A DNA stretch of 64,000 bases from Cyanoderma ruficeps (GCA_008694505.1 VZDJ01007753.1:24176639-24240638), one strand, 5' to 3'. Positions 13,101 through 25,268 are shown, counted from the first letter of the stretch. The notes: generated from the sequence alone by a model not told the origin. Made by a program: numbers and translations.

Positions 13101-13640
13101 TTTGCTCACAATCAGGTATATAAATCTACAATCATATATTAACCAAGTACAATGCCAAATTAGAATTCCAAATTACCACAGACAAATGTCTACCTCGAAG
13201 TGCCATAATCCTTGGGTTGTTTAGGGATCCTGTCACAGCATAAAGAAGACTGACCCTTGGCAGTGCAGCTGTATGATTTACTGGCTGAGACAAAACCTAA
13301 TTATCAGCAAACATTAACATCTAATATCAACACTCGGTAAATTGTAGATTCTGTAAAAGCAGCTTGCAGAGTTGGAATGGTGTGGAAACTGTAATCTTTA
13401 CAGTGTGTATGACCAATCCTATACAGAAACATGACCAAAGTTGCTGCTATTCCGCACTATTAATTCCATTTAACACTTTGATATGAGATTTCACAATCAT
13501 CTCCTGCACAAGATACCAATAATGTTGGTTTTGCAATATCCTCAAAATATAATGCTCTTAGTATATCTTAAGTTTTAGTCACTGAGGTGATAAAATATAT
13601 TTTTTACTTCTTTACAAAGAAGCAGCTTATTTTATTTGTA
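7116..13640. other. AT-rich DNA without recognised gene or element
   Basis: About 6.5 kb with no supported feature. Open frames do not exceed 74 codons. It holds short A/T runs (for example around 9840-9900 and 11618-11648) and a loose repeat of a 'tgtaaaa' word at 9602-9642. Nothing resembles CR1, an LTR or coding sequence; diverged ancient repeats may still be present. Confidence 0.6.
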
Positions 13641-13735
13641 ACAATCACACAATCATAAAGTTGTTAGTAAGGCCACCCACTTCTCTGGGCAACCCGTTCC
13701 AGTATTTCCCCAGTGTCACAGTAAAGTGTAGGAGA
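13641..13735 (-). mobile_element. CR1 LINE 3' fragment, internally deleted
   Basis: Begins with acaatcacacaatcataaag, a diverged reverse-strand CR1 tail, then passes directly to ggccacccacttctctgggc and ttccagtatttccccagtg, which are CR1 3' region motifs that normally lie more than 100 bp from the tail. An internal deletion is therefore likely. Match is by eye. Confidence 0.6.
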
Positions 13736-13965
13736 AGGGAATACAGGTGACCACATCCCTGATAAGTAACAGCTGTGTTCATTAACCAATACAGCCTCGC
13801 CCCTGATGAGTAACTGCTATATCCAGTAAGGATGAGCAAGATAAGAGGGGGTTGGCTGGTAGAGGGAGGATGGTCATGGAGGAGGAACCTTGAGTAGCAT
13901 GAAGGAGAGAATCATGAAGCAGGATCCTGGGGAGAGAGAATCACTGCTGCAAGGTCCTTCCTCTC
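13736..13965. repeat. unclassified GC-richer patch, possibly an LTR remnant
   Basis: This stretch next to the CR1 piece is purine-rich and GC-richer than its surroundings. It holds a loosely repeated theme (cctgataagtaac near 13759 and cctgatgagtaac near 13802, a spacing of about 43 bp). The edges and texture suggest an old mobile element such as an LTR, but I could not match it to a family and saw no TG...CA ends or polyadenylation signal. Confidence 0.25.
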
Positions 13966-15004
13966 ATGACCAATTAATGAAAAATACAAAATGTTAAATT
14001 CAGGGGTTTTTAGCTAGATCAGATGCATACTGGATTATCTATCAAAATTATGTTGTTTTCCTTCTCAAATGAAAAAACATCTGTAGGTGGAAAAAGATGT
14101 AATTTTATTTAAACAAAATAAAGCATTCTGGTTTTGTCAAGTTTTTAAAATTAACATAAATTCATATGAGAAAAAATTGCATACAAATGAATTACAAAAA
14201 AGCTCCTATAAAATATTTTGATCTCATAAATTATATTAAAAATATATAAAATTTATTGACATTTAGAAATTTTTAGGACCAGGATTTTCTACTGACAGTA
14301 TTTTCTTCAGAGTAACTTCTCATTAGTCGTTGTTTAACTTGATCACCTGTGTTTTACTAGGGGTTGTAAATTTTAGGGTACTCTGAAGCAGCTATGGTAA
14401 TCTGAAAAATGAAGCAAGAAAAGCAGCCTTTTTCAACTTCCAAGAAAAATATTAATTTTATACATATATACCATTACTGATTTCTGATATACCTAGCTAC
14501 AAGTTATTTTCATGATGCATCAATATATAAAAATAAATTGGGCTTCTCGTGTAACACACTATCATGCGCAGTTATGAATTCTAACTTTTATTACTATTTT
14601 TTAATTCCAGAATACATTCTACTGGCTGATTTGGTTGGCTGATCGTTGTTTTCCCCAATGATTTAAAAAATCTGTTTATGAAATAAAAATTCTAGTCCAT
14701 TGTTCTTATTTGGGGGAAAAAACCCAAACAAAACAAATCAGATTTGAAGTATGATATTCTTCCTGAGAGTAATACTAGCTTATTCAGAATCCTAAATTTC
14801 TCCAATGGAATCCAGTTGAAGAGAAGCTGTGTAACAAATGAAAAGTTTACTCTCCTTCCTTAAAGCGGAATGAGATCTTGGAAGTTACTCCTTAGAAAAA
14901 AGACATTGTTACAGGCTGCTGTGTGAGGAACAAGGAACTGCACTGCAATATCTTTTGTCATGTTTCAGTGCCGTACATAAAGAAAGCACGTATATGTTTG
15001 CCTG
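13966..15004. other. AT-rich DNA without recognised gene or element
   Basis: About 1 kb of very AT-rich sequence with no open frame above 60 codons and no repeat that I recognise. Confidence 0.6.
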
Positions 15005-15125
15005 TGCTCATGGCAGGTCAAAGGAGGTGATTGTGCCTCTCCTGCATTGGTGAGGCTGCATCTGGAGCACTAGTCCTATTTCCACTGGATGGAGTAAAGG
15101 AGGAGAGGAACAAGGGAAGTCTTGG
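15005..15125 (+). mobile_element. CR1 LINE ORF2 C-terminal fragment
   Basis: The sequence caggtcaaaggaggtgattg, followed by 'ggtgaggctgcatctggagc', is the CR1 segment that encodes the end of the ORF2 reverse-transcriptase protein (the '[17 protein letters not shown]' neighbourhood in intact copies). It is short, contains small indels and lacks the 3' end. Confidence 0.7.
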
Positions 15126-18100
15126 AAATGATAAGTGTTGCTGCTGAAAAAGGCTGTCTCAGAAAAACATCCTCTTCCACTCTTAGCCACCAGTCTGTCT
15201 TTCCAGAATTCTACTGCAAAGTCTACTTTTCACCATTTCTAGTAGTTCAATGGTCTCTGAGACTTTTTTCCCCTCTATATCTTTATCCCTCCTTGAAAAG
15301 TTCCTGTGATATTCCATTAGAAATTTAAAAAGCAATTAAAATTTAATCTCGTTTTCTCATCAGCTATACATGTTACTCCTTTGCAGCCTACACAAAAAAC
15401 AGTGCAAAAGACCAAGCTGAACCTTTTAAGCAAAGGAATTTATTTTTAAGTAACAGTCATCTTGTGACCCAAGCTGAATGGCCTCACTGGAAAAGTTAGA
15501 TATCTGAATATTGCACATACAAGATGTAGCCTGTATTGTTTGGCCCCTTGTACTTCAGGGCTGCCTGTACAGGACAGTCTTAGACACATCCTCGTCATGT
15601 TTAACCTAATACAGTCAGTTTATAGTAATGCCATGGCTAATTAAATTAAAAAGTATTTTCAAGAACATTTTCTACCTTTTTGGTTTTTTTTGACTTGGTT
15701 GTGGATCCAAAACAGACTTCAGAGCAGATGCCAAATCTGCGAGACTGGAAGAATACATCAAATTTTAAAAATTGAAGGCTACTCTGTGGCATTTTTGTGT
15801 AAAAACAGGTAAAACTGAGAATGCCCCCCAGTTATCTGTCATTTAAAGAATGATCCAGTAAAGACTGAGAGAGCTCGTGAGTGTATTCACCCCTGAACAT
15901 AAAGACCTGAGAATGATTAGAGAATCTCAGTCTATACCTCATCCCTTTATTTCTGACAGTGAGGGGTTTTGCCATTAATACTATTCGTCTCCTTTGTGTT
16001 GGTGAAGGAGCCTTATGAATGCCAAGCTTATGCTAGTATAGCAACAAGCTTGAAGAACTCTTTTTTTTAGTCATCGTAGATAGATACTCTCTTGTTTCTA
16101 CAAATTTGATATTACTTAAAAATAAAAGTTGGTTTTAGGATGAGAAATCAGCAGCATTAATAATTCCTGTCTATAGTCATGTGTTTACATTTTTTGCATT
16201 GTACACTGATGAATATAATAGAAGCTCAGTATATTGAATCATCTTCGTGACCTTAAATAATTTTTGTATTCATGGTTTCTATCTTGTTCTAACAATTTTT
16301 CTAAATCCATTCATGTGTTATGCAACCTTTTTTCTTGGAGACTTTACTGTTTAAAATGCCCATTCTAAGGCTTTTAACTTCAAAACATTAAATTATTCAT
16401 TCTCATAGCTCATCTTTTGAATATGTCTTATTGTTGCATCAGTACTCCTGTTTCTGAATTTAATTCCTGTAGTTAAACAGAGGAGAAAGTGCAAGTACCT
16501 AAAACAACAGGAAATACTTATTTAAATGAAAGAAATTACTGTCATTAAGAGCTACTGAGCTAAACAGAGTATTAAAATATATAATGTTTTATGTATATGC
16601 AAGTACATTAAAAGACCCTTTAAAAGTCTACAGTATATACTTCATTTAATAACTCATAGGCACCTTCTTCCTCTTATACTTGTTCTAATTTCCTTTGTAT
16701 TTCTTTTTTTATTGTTATGAAGAAAATTTCTAATCAAAACTTGTGAACATACTTCAGAGTTCTGGCCTTTCCATTTTTGTGGAGATGTTCAAGTGGTACC
16801 TGCCTTGGTTTTCAGATAAAATCTTGAGTAGGTAAGAAAATCTTCAAAAATACATATTCTTGTAAATATGACCCATCTAGCTACCATAATAGAGTGTGAA
16901 GACAGACTGATGTGAGAATAGGACTGCATGAAAGATGTGGTACTCACTTATATTTTCATTTGGCAACTACTTTAAGAGGGCTTTGAAAAACACTAGGCAT
17001 GATATTAAATTGTACTGCGTAGGCCCTTTACACCAGCACATTGCAAAAAAGATGATTTCTGCTGATCGCCCCAGTAAATACTTGTGCTATTTATAAGGGT
17101 TATAAGGAAAATTGAATTCTGCTGCAGTATATTACCCCCTAAATCTTAAATAAAGGTGATGATAACTAAACCTTTTCTGAAGCTTCTACATCCTAGAATT
17201 CCATGCTAACAATTTACTTTCTCTCCTTTATCAGACATCTGTGACTTACTTTCTTATTATTAACTACATCTTATTCTGTTATTGGGGTTTGGTAGTTACA
17301 CAGCACAGGAACACTTTATTTAAGACAAAAACCTACTGTTGAATTCAATGTCACAGCAGAGTTTTACAGCAGTGAGGAATTGCCTTGATAAATGGCCCTG
17401 ACATTAACGTTTTCATGACTCTACCTTCAATGTCATTGCATCACAGTGCAGAGTGCTAAAGTAAGACCACTGCTACCTTCCAACAACATATTAAGTTGAA
17501 GCTCACTCTATCTCTAGATCCCATAGGCACAATAAATGGAGAAAATAACACATTTACAAACTGATAAAATCCAGCAAAGCTAATAAAATCAGACACTTTA
17601 TAGCTTGGCTAATAGTGTCCTTTGAAGGGCATCAAATACCACATCATGTACTACTCTGAGGGAAATCACTTTAGGTAGAGCAATACTGCCTCTGAAATAT
17701 GCATTTAAATACACAGGAGATACTAAAGCTAATCAGCTCATAATGACAGAAATTTTTCAATTAATGCCTTGTTTTTGTTAATGTAGTTTTATGCTGGTTT
17801 GATAGGAACAGCAGTCATATCAAATTGTTCCAATTTCAATAAGAAAGTTGTTCCAAAATTTTAGAAATATTTCAGCTATTACATTCTCTTTCCTCATGTT
17901 GTGTGTGTCTATTGGAAAGATCATCCTGTGTCACCTTAGCAAGAAGGACTTTTTTTGTTATTGCCAGACAACTGTAACAATAACTACATCATTCATTTGT
18001 TCTGCCTCAAAAAAAAAGTGAAATTCCTTTTTATTTTTTGATAGCACATTCCATGCCGGTAATAACAATATATAGATTGCATTTGTTCTCATGTTGCTGT

Positions 18101-18808
18101 TTAAATTAATGCTTCAGTTTTCTTTTTTCTTTTACTCTCACAGCCTGATCTTAAGTACCAGGCATCAGATCTAGTCTGTGTTGAGGTTTATCCTACCCTT
18201 GATCTCTGACCACCTACCTCATTTTAACAATGTCTAATCTGCCAGTTCTAAAACAAAGTGGTGAAGTAGTACAGAAATGTGGTGCAGAATGCCTTGAAAG
18301 ACAGTAACAGCCATTTGTGCTCTGATCCTATTAGACCTGACAAATTAATCAAGGTTAAGCCTGGATAGTAATAATGGAGGAAATTTTCAAGGATGAGCTA
18401 GACTAAGGAAGGTAATACTCATCCATTTTTGCCATTATCTCAAAGATTATGAAGCGAATGTCAGTACACTTCAGATCAGAGACAGCTTTTTTATTATTAT
18501 TTTTTTGAGTCACGTAGTGGTAAAAATTGAGACCTGAAGACATGTTTGCTTCCATTGCTAAAAGATACTATGATATCTAAAATACTAAAAACAGATAGTA
18601 TGTGTTCTTGAACCAAGAACTTGCAATAGAAAACCACAGCATTATTTCTGTAGAGCATAGTAAATCATTTTTAGAAGGAAACCCACAAAATGGTTTTGGT
18701 GAGAAATGTAGCTGAAAATCATAAGGGGTGGGTGGCAACTTACATGGAGAGCAATTGTCTTTTCTAGTATCCTGGGCTCGTATATCTGCCACCATATTCA
18801 AGCAGCTG

Positions 18809-18822
18809 ACTGCAGCTGCAGT
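18809..18822. other. 14-bp perfect palindrome
   Basis: The sequence actgcagctgcagt equals its own reverse complement. It contains a central CAGCTG E-box word. Palindromes of this length occur by chance at low frequency; a regulatory role is only a guess. Confidence 0.5.
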
Positions 18823-19146
18823 TCAATCTCATTTAATGAGAAATTGTGGTCACCGTTATGAACTCATGAAAAATTGCTAAAAATTTCCATCACATACACA
18901 ATAAAAATACAGTTATAGTAAGATTGAACAAATAACTTCCTAGTTTTCTATCTTAGGCTGCATATAAGTAATCGGGGTTAATATTTTCAGGTACAGTATA
19001 CTCCTAACTCCCAGTTACCTGTAATGTAATTGCCATTTGGTCTTATTCAGCAATTGCGTTCCATCTTTGAAATAGCTGCATATCTCAGATATGTGAAATA
19101 AGCTTTATTATTTTTTTTAATTTCATACCTTTTTAAGAAAACTGAT

Positions 19147-19190
19147 GCACACACACATATGCATACATACATANTATAAAAATAAATAAA
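19147..19190 (+). repeat. simple repeat (CA / CATA / TAAA) with one N
   Basis: A short run of CA dinucleotides passes into catacata and then aaataaataaa. The base at 19174 is undetermined, which is typical of a length-variable microsatellite in an assembly. Confidence 0.8.
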
Positions 19191-19855
19191 AGCTGATAGA
19201 AACAAAGATCTTTGAAGAACATGGAACAGTAAGTTATTCATGGTAAAGGTTGTTCATAGGATTTCTTTCAGTGTCAAGAAAGTACTGGGTATTGAATAGA
19301 AAAGACCAAATGACAGTGTCAGCATTAATTGATAGGTTGGCTAAATAATATGTAATATAAAAAATTACTAGTAAGCGACCTGTGAGTCAAAATCTCCCTG
19401 GTACAATGTTTTGCATGGATTTTTTTAATATTAAAAAAAAAAAGGGAAAGGAAAGAAATATGACAAACTGTTTCTTAATTGTGAGGTCTTTTCAACCTTT
19501 TTTCACCTTTTGAACTCATATGAATTCTTGCTATATATCAGGCATTGGCATATCTGCCATAAATAAGTAGTTGGATTTGTCACATGAATTAAATGGTTCT
19601 GGCATGTTTTTATGAGATCACAGCATGTCTTGTTTTACCACAACGATTGCTGCATGCTCTATGGTTGTGTACTTTCTAGGCCAATGTATTTCTTATAGAG
19701 CTGATCAAAGACTGACTGACATGCCTTGGAAGACAAGAATAAGAATGTCAGGAAGTGTTATTATCCTATCTAAGCATATGTCTGTTACAGCCTCAGTCAT
19801 CCAAATTAAATGTTCATGCATGCCGTATTAATGTCTGAAACTGATATAATGTAAT

Positions 19856-19907
19856 CAGTCATTCATGTGTACCAGTCATTCATATGAATCAGTCATTCAT
19901 ATGTAAT
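19856..19907 (+). repeat. tandem repeat, three copies of a 17-18-bp unit
   Basis: Copies begin at 19856, 19873 and 19890, each starting cagtcattcat and then diverging (gtgtac, atgaat, atgtaat). The spacing is 17 bp. The copies are similar enough to indicate a fairly recent local duplication. Confidence 0.85.
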
Positions 19908-22463
19908 CATATTCACAGTGGTTTGTACGTCCTCTAATTAAGGACAGAAAATACGATTTGTGCAAAATAGAAGGGAAGAATTTCTATTCTGTACTGAGGA
20001 AACTGACCGTTTAAAAACCTTGTGATTTTGATTCTAAGTGATGGCTATGTTATCTCATGTACAATGGAGAAACAGGACAGTTAGATCAAATCTCAATTCT
20101 CCAAGAAGGGAAAACTCTTGAAATTTAACGTATTAGCATCACCTTCCTTTCCTCAGCCTGTGAAATGATGATAGCCGTGGATTCTCAATTTCTTCTGTCG
20201 TTGTTTGTAAACACTTCCAAGATACCCTAATGTTTAGGCAAAGTAACAAACTATATGAACATACTTTACATTCCTGTGCTCTTTCAGAAATAGCCATGGT
20301 CTTCTTTTCTTCCACTCTTTTACTTAACCTCCCTTTTGCTCTGTGTTCATCAGTTACCTTCCTGTCATGAGCTAAATTGTGCAGATCTCTTTTTTTGATA
20401 TGCATTAGGTAGATAGACAAATAAGAAATGCATTATATCTGCCTAAATATCCATAGACACAATCAATAACAAAGTCTAAACTGTAGCTATATTGTTTAAA
20501 TATTCTTTCACCACCAAAAAAAAGTATTAATAAGAAAAAAATATTACTGAAGTTCTTATGCCATCAGAACAATATGGCAACTAATTAAATACAAAATATG
20601 TGGGACACTTCAGATATACACAGCAGTGCTTCTTACAGTTCAGATGAAATAATTCCATTTTCCATTAATCCTTGTTTTTTCATAGTCTCTTTTGAACAGT
20701 ATGTTCAATATTTTACCTCCTAGAATGTCTTGTGTACTGTGTGGGGACAACCAGTGCAAGATAAACACACACTTCTAAAACAAAACTTAATCTTCCAGAA
20801 AAGTGAAGAGAGATTAATTTCCTGGAAACTTCTGTAAATTCCTCTTTTCTGTGGAGTTCTTTCTTTTTTAGGTTGTGTGCTTGCTAAATGTACTCCAACA
20901 GCAACTAGGGCTGTACCTTTTGCGCAGCATTTCTGAGATGTTACAAAGGTTATCTTTGGCTCCTGCTACAGCTATTTAACAAGTGAATGTGTCTTAGTGA
21001 GTCCCAAGTTTTTTCAAGTATGCTAATATTATAACTGCAGTGTCACTTCTAATTTATCTTTCTTTGATTGTTTCTTTGGATTTTTTTCTACAAAATCAAT
21101 CATAGTAAAAGGTTTAATGGTGTGCTTATTCTGGTCCATGCTCAGTATGTTTTAGTGCCAGCGTAAGGTTACTGTTTGGTAGCTGGTTTTAGTTTCACCT
21201 GTCTGTGTCTGTTCTCATCCAACTCGTGTTTCAATGCACCTTTGTTGATCACTTTTTTTTATTGCCTTTTGTGCCAAATTGACATTGAACTTAGGCTTGT
21301 TCACCTATTCCTAGTGAGCCGCAATCCCTTCTTCTGCTCCATTCTCCAGTCTAAGCATTTCTATAGACTTTCTCTTTTTCTAGGCAGCAGAAGGTAATAT
21401 CTCATGAGGAACTTGTGTGTCAGTAGATATAGATTTACTGAGTAGGATAAGAAAGCTTCATTTGTACTTGATTGTGACTTATTTGGAATTTAAATTCAAC
21501 TTGCATATTAACATCAGAATATTTAGATGTCCAATATGGGGACATCAAGGAGTGATTGGTTACGTTTATCCCCACTCCTGAATGCAGGTATGTGAGTTGT
21601 CACATTGACACACCACATAGCAGGGTGTTATGAGGAAAGGCTTCCCTCTCTCTGCTTGTGCTGCCATCAGTGTTTCACTTGCTTCTATTTCATCCCATTA
21701 ATTGTGGTGAACCATTGACAGAGAAATGGTCTCTTTTCTATGTTGCCATTGTTATCACTGTTTCAGCACCATCAAATACTATTTCTGTGTTTCTGTGGGT
21801 AGGCAGGGGAAGTTCTAATATTCAGATTAAGATCTCAGTCATGTCTTCTACTTCTTGCTCAACAGGATGCAGATATAAGTTGAAAAATGTTAATTGTCTA
21901 TGACATAATTTTAAAAAAATTTAAGCCTATAAAATCCTTGCCTGAACATCCTCCTGACATTTGAACTTCAAGAAATCATTAAAAATGGGTTTTTCTTTGC
22001 AATATTTTTTTGTTCTGGTTGTGATTCCTCGTGTCCATTAAATCCCATGCTGTTGATAATTGTGCATTTATATATTCCTGGTTTATATTATGCCATGAAG
22101 AATTTTTTACTGAGCATTGAAAAAAAAAATGTCTTTTAGTGCATTCCTGACACAGTTCTATATTTTAGTATGAAAAGTATCTTTCTTGTATTTAGCTAAA
22201 CCAGGCTGTTGTCCTGTCACTGAAATCTGGTTTGTAAATCAATCCTCAAGGGCTATAAATACCTATATACCTATAACATCACTTAGTATGTCTCTTTTAC
22301 TTGAGATTAACTCCAGAATCTGATTGTTTTCTTACATCAAGTTGTCTTTTTTCAGTGCTTTGTCAGACTGAACAGATCTTTACATTAAAAATATGTTTGT
22401 GTTACAACTCTTTTTGAGTTATATTGAGTGAAATTCATGCTGTGTGGTAGAAAACTGAATATA

Positions 22464-23450
22464 CTGGTCACAAGTGCAGCTCACCAGGACTCAGTATTGG
22501 GGTCAGACCTGTTTAATATTTTTAATCAATGATTTGGTAATATTTTTATTGATGATCTGGATGAGGAGGTCCAGTGTACATTCAGTCAGTTTGCAGATGA
22601 CACCAGGTTGGGTGGGAGTGTTGATCTGTTGGAGAGCAGGAAGGCTCTGCAGAGGGATCTGGACAGGCTGGATTGATGGGCTGAGGTCAATGGTCTGAGG
22701 TTCAACAAAGCCCAGTGCTGGGTCCTGTCCCTGAGTCACAACAACCCCAGGCAGCTTCAGGGGCAGAGTGGCTGGAAAGTGGACAAGGACCTGGGGGTGC
22801 TGGTCCACAGCAGCTGAACAAAAGGTAGGAGTTTCCTCAGGTGGCCAAGAAGGCCAATGGCATCCTGGCCTGTATCAACAATAGTATGGGCAGCAGGACC
22901 AGGGCAGTGACTGTCCCCCCATATTCAGCACTGGTGAGGCCACACCTCAAACCCTGTGTCCAGGTCTGCGCCCCTCAATACAAGAAAGACATGGAGGTGC
23001 TGGAACATGTCCAGAGAAGGGCAACAGAGCTGGGGAAGGGTCTGGAGCACGAGTTATATAAGGAGCAGCTGAGGAAGCTGGGGTTGTTTGGCCTGGAGTA
23101 AAAGGAGGCTCAGGGGAGACCTTCTGGGTCTTTACAATTGCCTGAAAAGTGGTTGTAGCCAGGTGAGGCTTCTTCTCCCATGTAGCAAGGGGTAGGACAA
23201 GAGGAAGCACCTTTGAGTTGTACCAGGGCAGTGTAGATTGAATCTTAGGAATCTTCTTCACTGAGAAAATTTTCAAGTACTGGAACAGACTTCCCAGAAA
23301 AGTGGTGGAGTCACAACCTCTGGAGATGTTTTAAGCTATGTGGATGTGGCACATAACAACATGGTTTAATGGGGTTTGGTAGTGTTTTGTTTATAGTTGG
23401 ACTTGGTGACCTTTAAGCTCTTTTCCAATCTAAATAATTCTATGTTTCTG
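22464..23450 (+). mobile_element. CR1 LINE 3' part (reverse-transcriptase tail plus 3' end)
   Basis: About 1 kb of a 5'-truncated, plus-strand CR1. It starts in the reverse-transcriptase domain, shows the catalytic FADD box ([13 protein letters not shown] at 22590-22601), then the C-terminal RT segment including YSALVRPHL (about 22920-22950), [14 protein letters not shown], and [10 protein letters not shown] ending near 23100. The untranslated 3' end follows, finishing with ggtgacctttaagctc and a decayed attctatgtttctg tail at 23450. Frame breaks and stops make it dead. A 23-24-bp tandem duplication precedes FADD. This is the most complete ordinary CR1 copy in the window. Confidence 0.92.
22514..22560 (+). 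repeat. 23-24-bp tandem duplication inside CR1
   Basis: Copy one (22514-22537) and copy two (22538-22560) share 'taatattttt' followed by a diverged 'atcaatgatttgg' or 'attgatgatctgg'. Intact CR1 has a single such block before the FADD box, so this is a duplication within this copy that also shifts the frame. Confidence 0.75.
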
Positions 23451-23651
23451 TTTCCTTCTTTTATTTTCAGCTCATATATTATGAACATCTAACATATCAT
23501 CACCAAGGAGAATAGATACAAATATAAATAAATAACACATGAACTACATAAAATAAATATACATTATGACAACATTAAATCCATTTGTATTGCGGTGCTC
23601 ATTTTGGATTTTCTAAAGTTCTGTATCTTTTGTTATATGCTTATAATAGTA

Positions 23652-24082
23652 TGTTCCTACACCCCCATCCCCAAATCCCCCAATGGTCTTTCCCTGGTGA
23701 TAGACCTTGTCAATCACTTTGTAAGATCTGGAAGATTCTGGGGAAAAAGCCCTAGGATTCCACAAGGTACCCTGGTACCACCTTCTTTCACTGTTCTGTT
23801 CAGTTTCCCTGTGCTGGGTCACACCCCCCCTCCCCTTGGATTGGTTCCAAGTTCTCCCCTGCTCAGTGAACGCCCCCTGTACTTAAGGTGGGGACAGAGG
23901 GGCTGCCGGCGCTCTTCTGCACATGGGAGGCAGCCGGGTGGAATAAAGCCAGGTGAAACCCAAGCAGAGTCCACTCTTTCTTCCACGCCATCGACCTCGC
24001 TCCAGCCTGAGGCTCAGACCCACCAAGCCTTCCTTATATAGTTGCCAGAGAGCGAGCTAGCCGGTGAAACAGCTCCAGGACA
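23652..24082 (+). mobile_element. ERV long terminal repeat, plus strand
   Basis: A GC-rich block with LTR anatomy: a C-rich U3-like part, a TATA-like tacttaag at 23880-23887, an AATAAA polyadenylation signal at 23942-23947, and a pyrimidine-rich U5-like part after it (ctttcttccacgcc). Possible ends are tgttcc at 23652 and ggaca at 24082, which give TGT...ACA, but I could not find matching target-site duplications, so both ends are uncertain. No primer-binding site or internal region follows, so it is a solo LTR or a fragment. The texture resembles class II (ERVK-like) LTRs of songbirds; that assignment is from memory. Confidence 0.6.
23942..23947 (+). terminator. AATAAA polyadenylation signal within LTR
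   Basis: Canonical AATAAA about 55 bp downstream of the TATA-like box, the spacing expected for the R region of a compact LTR. It supports the strand call for this LTR. Confidence 0.55.
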
Positions 24083-24213
24083 CAGCTATACATTTGTAAA
24101 AACATTTATTAACACTGTACACAATGATTTATTCTGGTGTTCATTTTATATCAGTTGAACAAGTCTTCAACTTTTGCTATTTTATCCCCTAAAATAAATT
24201 AAGCCACCCAGTC

Positions 24214-25268
24214 TGGTGACTTAATCCAGGCTGGATGTTAGATCACTAGCAGCTCTCTCACCCTCTCAGAGAGAAAATAAAAGTACAAGGCTCATCCATT
24301 GAGCTAAAGATGGGGAAATAATTCTCCAGTTACACTCACAAGAAAAATGGACTTGATTTATAGAATGTTAATTTTATTAATTAATAACTAACAATACAGT
24401 AGGATGGTTAGAAACAAGAAAAAACTGGACACCTTTTTCCTACAACCCACTTCTTCCCACGACCCACTTCTTCCCAAGCTCAACTTTACTCCTTCATTCC
24501 CACCTTCAGTGGTGCAGGCAGATGAAGAATAGTGGTTGCAGTTAGTTCATAACACCACATCTCTGCTGCTCCTTCCTCTTCACACTTTTCCCCTGCTCCA
24601 GCATGGGGCCCTCTCCAACAGGATAGAGTCCTTCACGATCTACAACTACTTGTCCTTCCCATGAGCTGCAGCTCTCCAAGAGCAGCTCCATCATGGGTTC
24701 TTTTCAAGGGACAGTCTTTTAGGAACATATTGCTCCAGAGTGGGTCCCCCATGGATCCTAATTCCAGCAAAAAAAGGTGGTTCTGCGTAGGCTTCTCTCC
24801 TCCGTCTAGTTTCTTCCAGGAGCCCCATGCAGAGTGGGCTTATCATGGTATCCAGCTTCCTTCAGGCCATATCCATGTGTAGATATCTCCTCTGACACAG
24901 TCCTCCAGGGGCTGCAGGCAGACAACCTGCCCACAGTCACCTCCACAGGCTGCACAGGAATCTCTGCTCCAGTGCTGGAAGCATGTCCTTCTCCTCCTGC
25001 CTCCCTCACCTTGGTGTCCGTGGGGTTGTTTAATTTTTTTCTCATTTGTCTCTTTTACAGATACTACAATGTGTTTTTTACCCTCTCTCAGATCTGTTTT
25101 CACAGAGGTACCACTAACTTTATTGGTAGGCTCAGGTTTAGCTTGTGGTGGGTACAATTTGGAGGCTGGTGGAATTCACTTTGTCCAAGACAGGCTGTCT
25201 CCTCACAGAGGTCACTCCTGCAGCCCTCTCCACTATCAAAACCTTATAGCATAACCCCAACATAACCA
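24214..25268 (-). mobile_element. ERV long terminal repeat, about 1.05 kb, minus strand
   Basis: Read on the minus strand, this matches a long avian LTR family that I recall from many bird assemblies: a start with a G-rich ttggggttatgc, later a glycine/proline-rich-looking stretch with ggcaggaggagaaggac, then ggtcgtgggaagaagtgggt, an AATAAA signal (+ strand tttatt at 24373-24378), 'agtccatttttcttgtg' and an end in aacatccagcctggattaag. Ends on the plus strand are TGGT at 24214 and ACCA at 25268, a 4-bp inverted repeat. No clear target-site duplication. Family (ERVL- or ERVK-like) is uncertain. The open frames in it (up to 143 codons) are incidental. Confidence 0.7.
24440..24478 (+). repeat. 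tandem duplication inside the minus-strand LTR
   Basis: The word acccacttcttccca occurs twice, 17 bp apart (about 24447 and 24464). It is a local duplication within the LTR. Confidence 0.75.

Larger units (their letters stand above)
15126..22463. other. AT-rich DNA without recognised gene or element
   Basis: About 7.3 kb with no supported gene. It contains a short CA/TA-type simple repeat with one undetermined base at 19174, a 17-bp tandem repeat near 19.86 kb, and a 14-bp palindrome at 18809-18822. Open frames reach only 93 codons (minus strand, near 20.3 kb) and show no domain that I know. Confidence 0.6.

Noticed and set aside
22503..22808. 101-codon minus-strand frame
   Set aside because: Shadow of the CR1 reverse-transcriptase segment on the plus strand.
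23595..24041. 148-codon plus-strand frame, the longest in the window
   Set aside because: It runs through the GC-rich LTR; proline/serine-rich composition comes from the C-rich U3, and no domain is visible.
24834..25265. 143-codon plus-strand frame
   Set aside because: Lies antisense within the minus-strand 1.05-kb LTR and has no family match.
23652..25268. The two neighbouring LTRs as the two ends of one provirus
   Set aside because: They differ in length and sequence and point in opposite directions, and only 131 bp of non-viral-looking DNA separates them.
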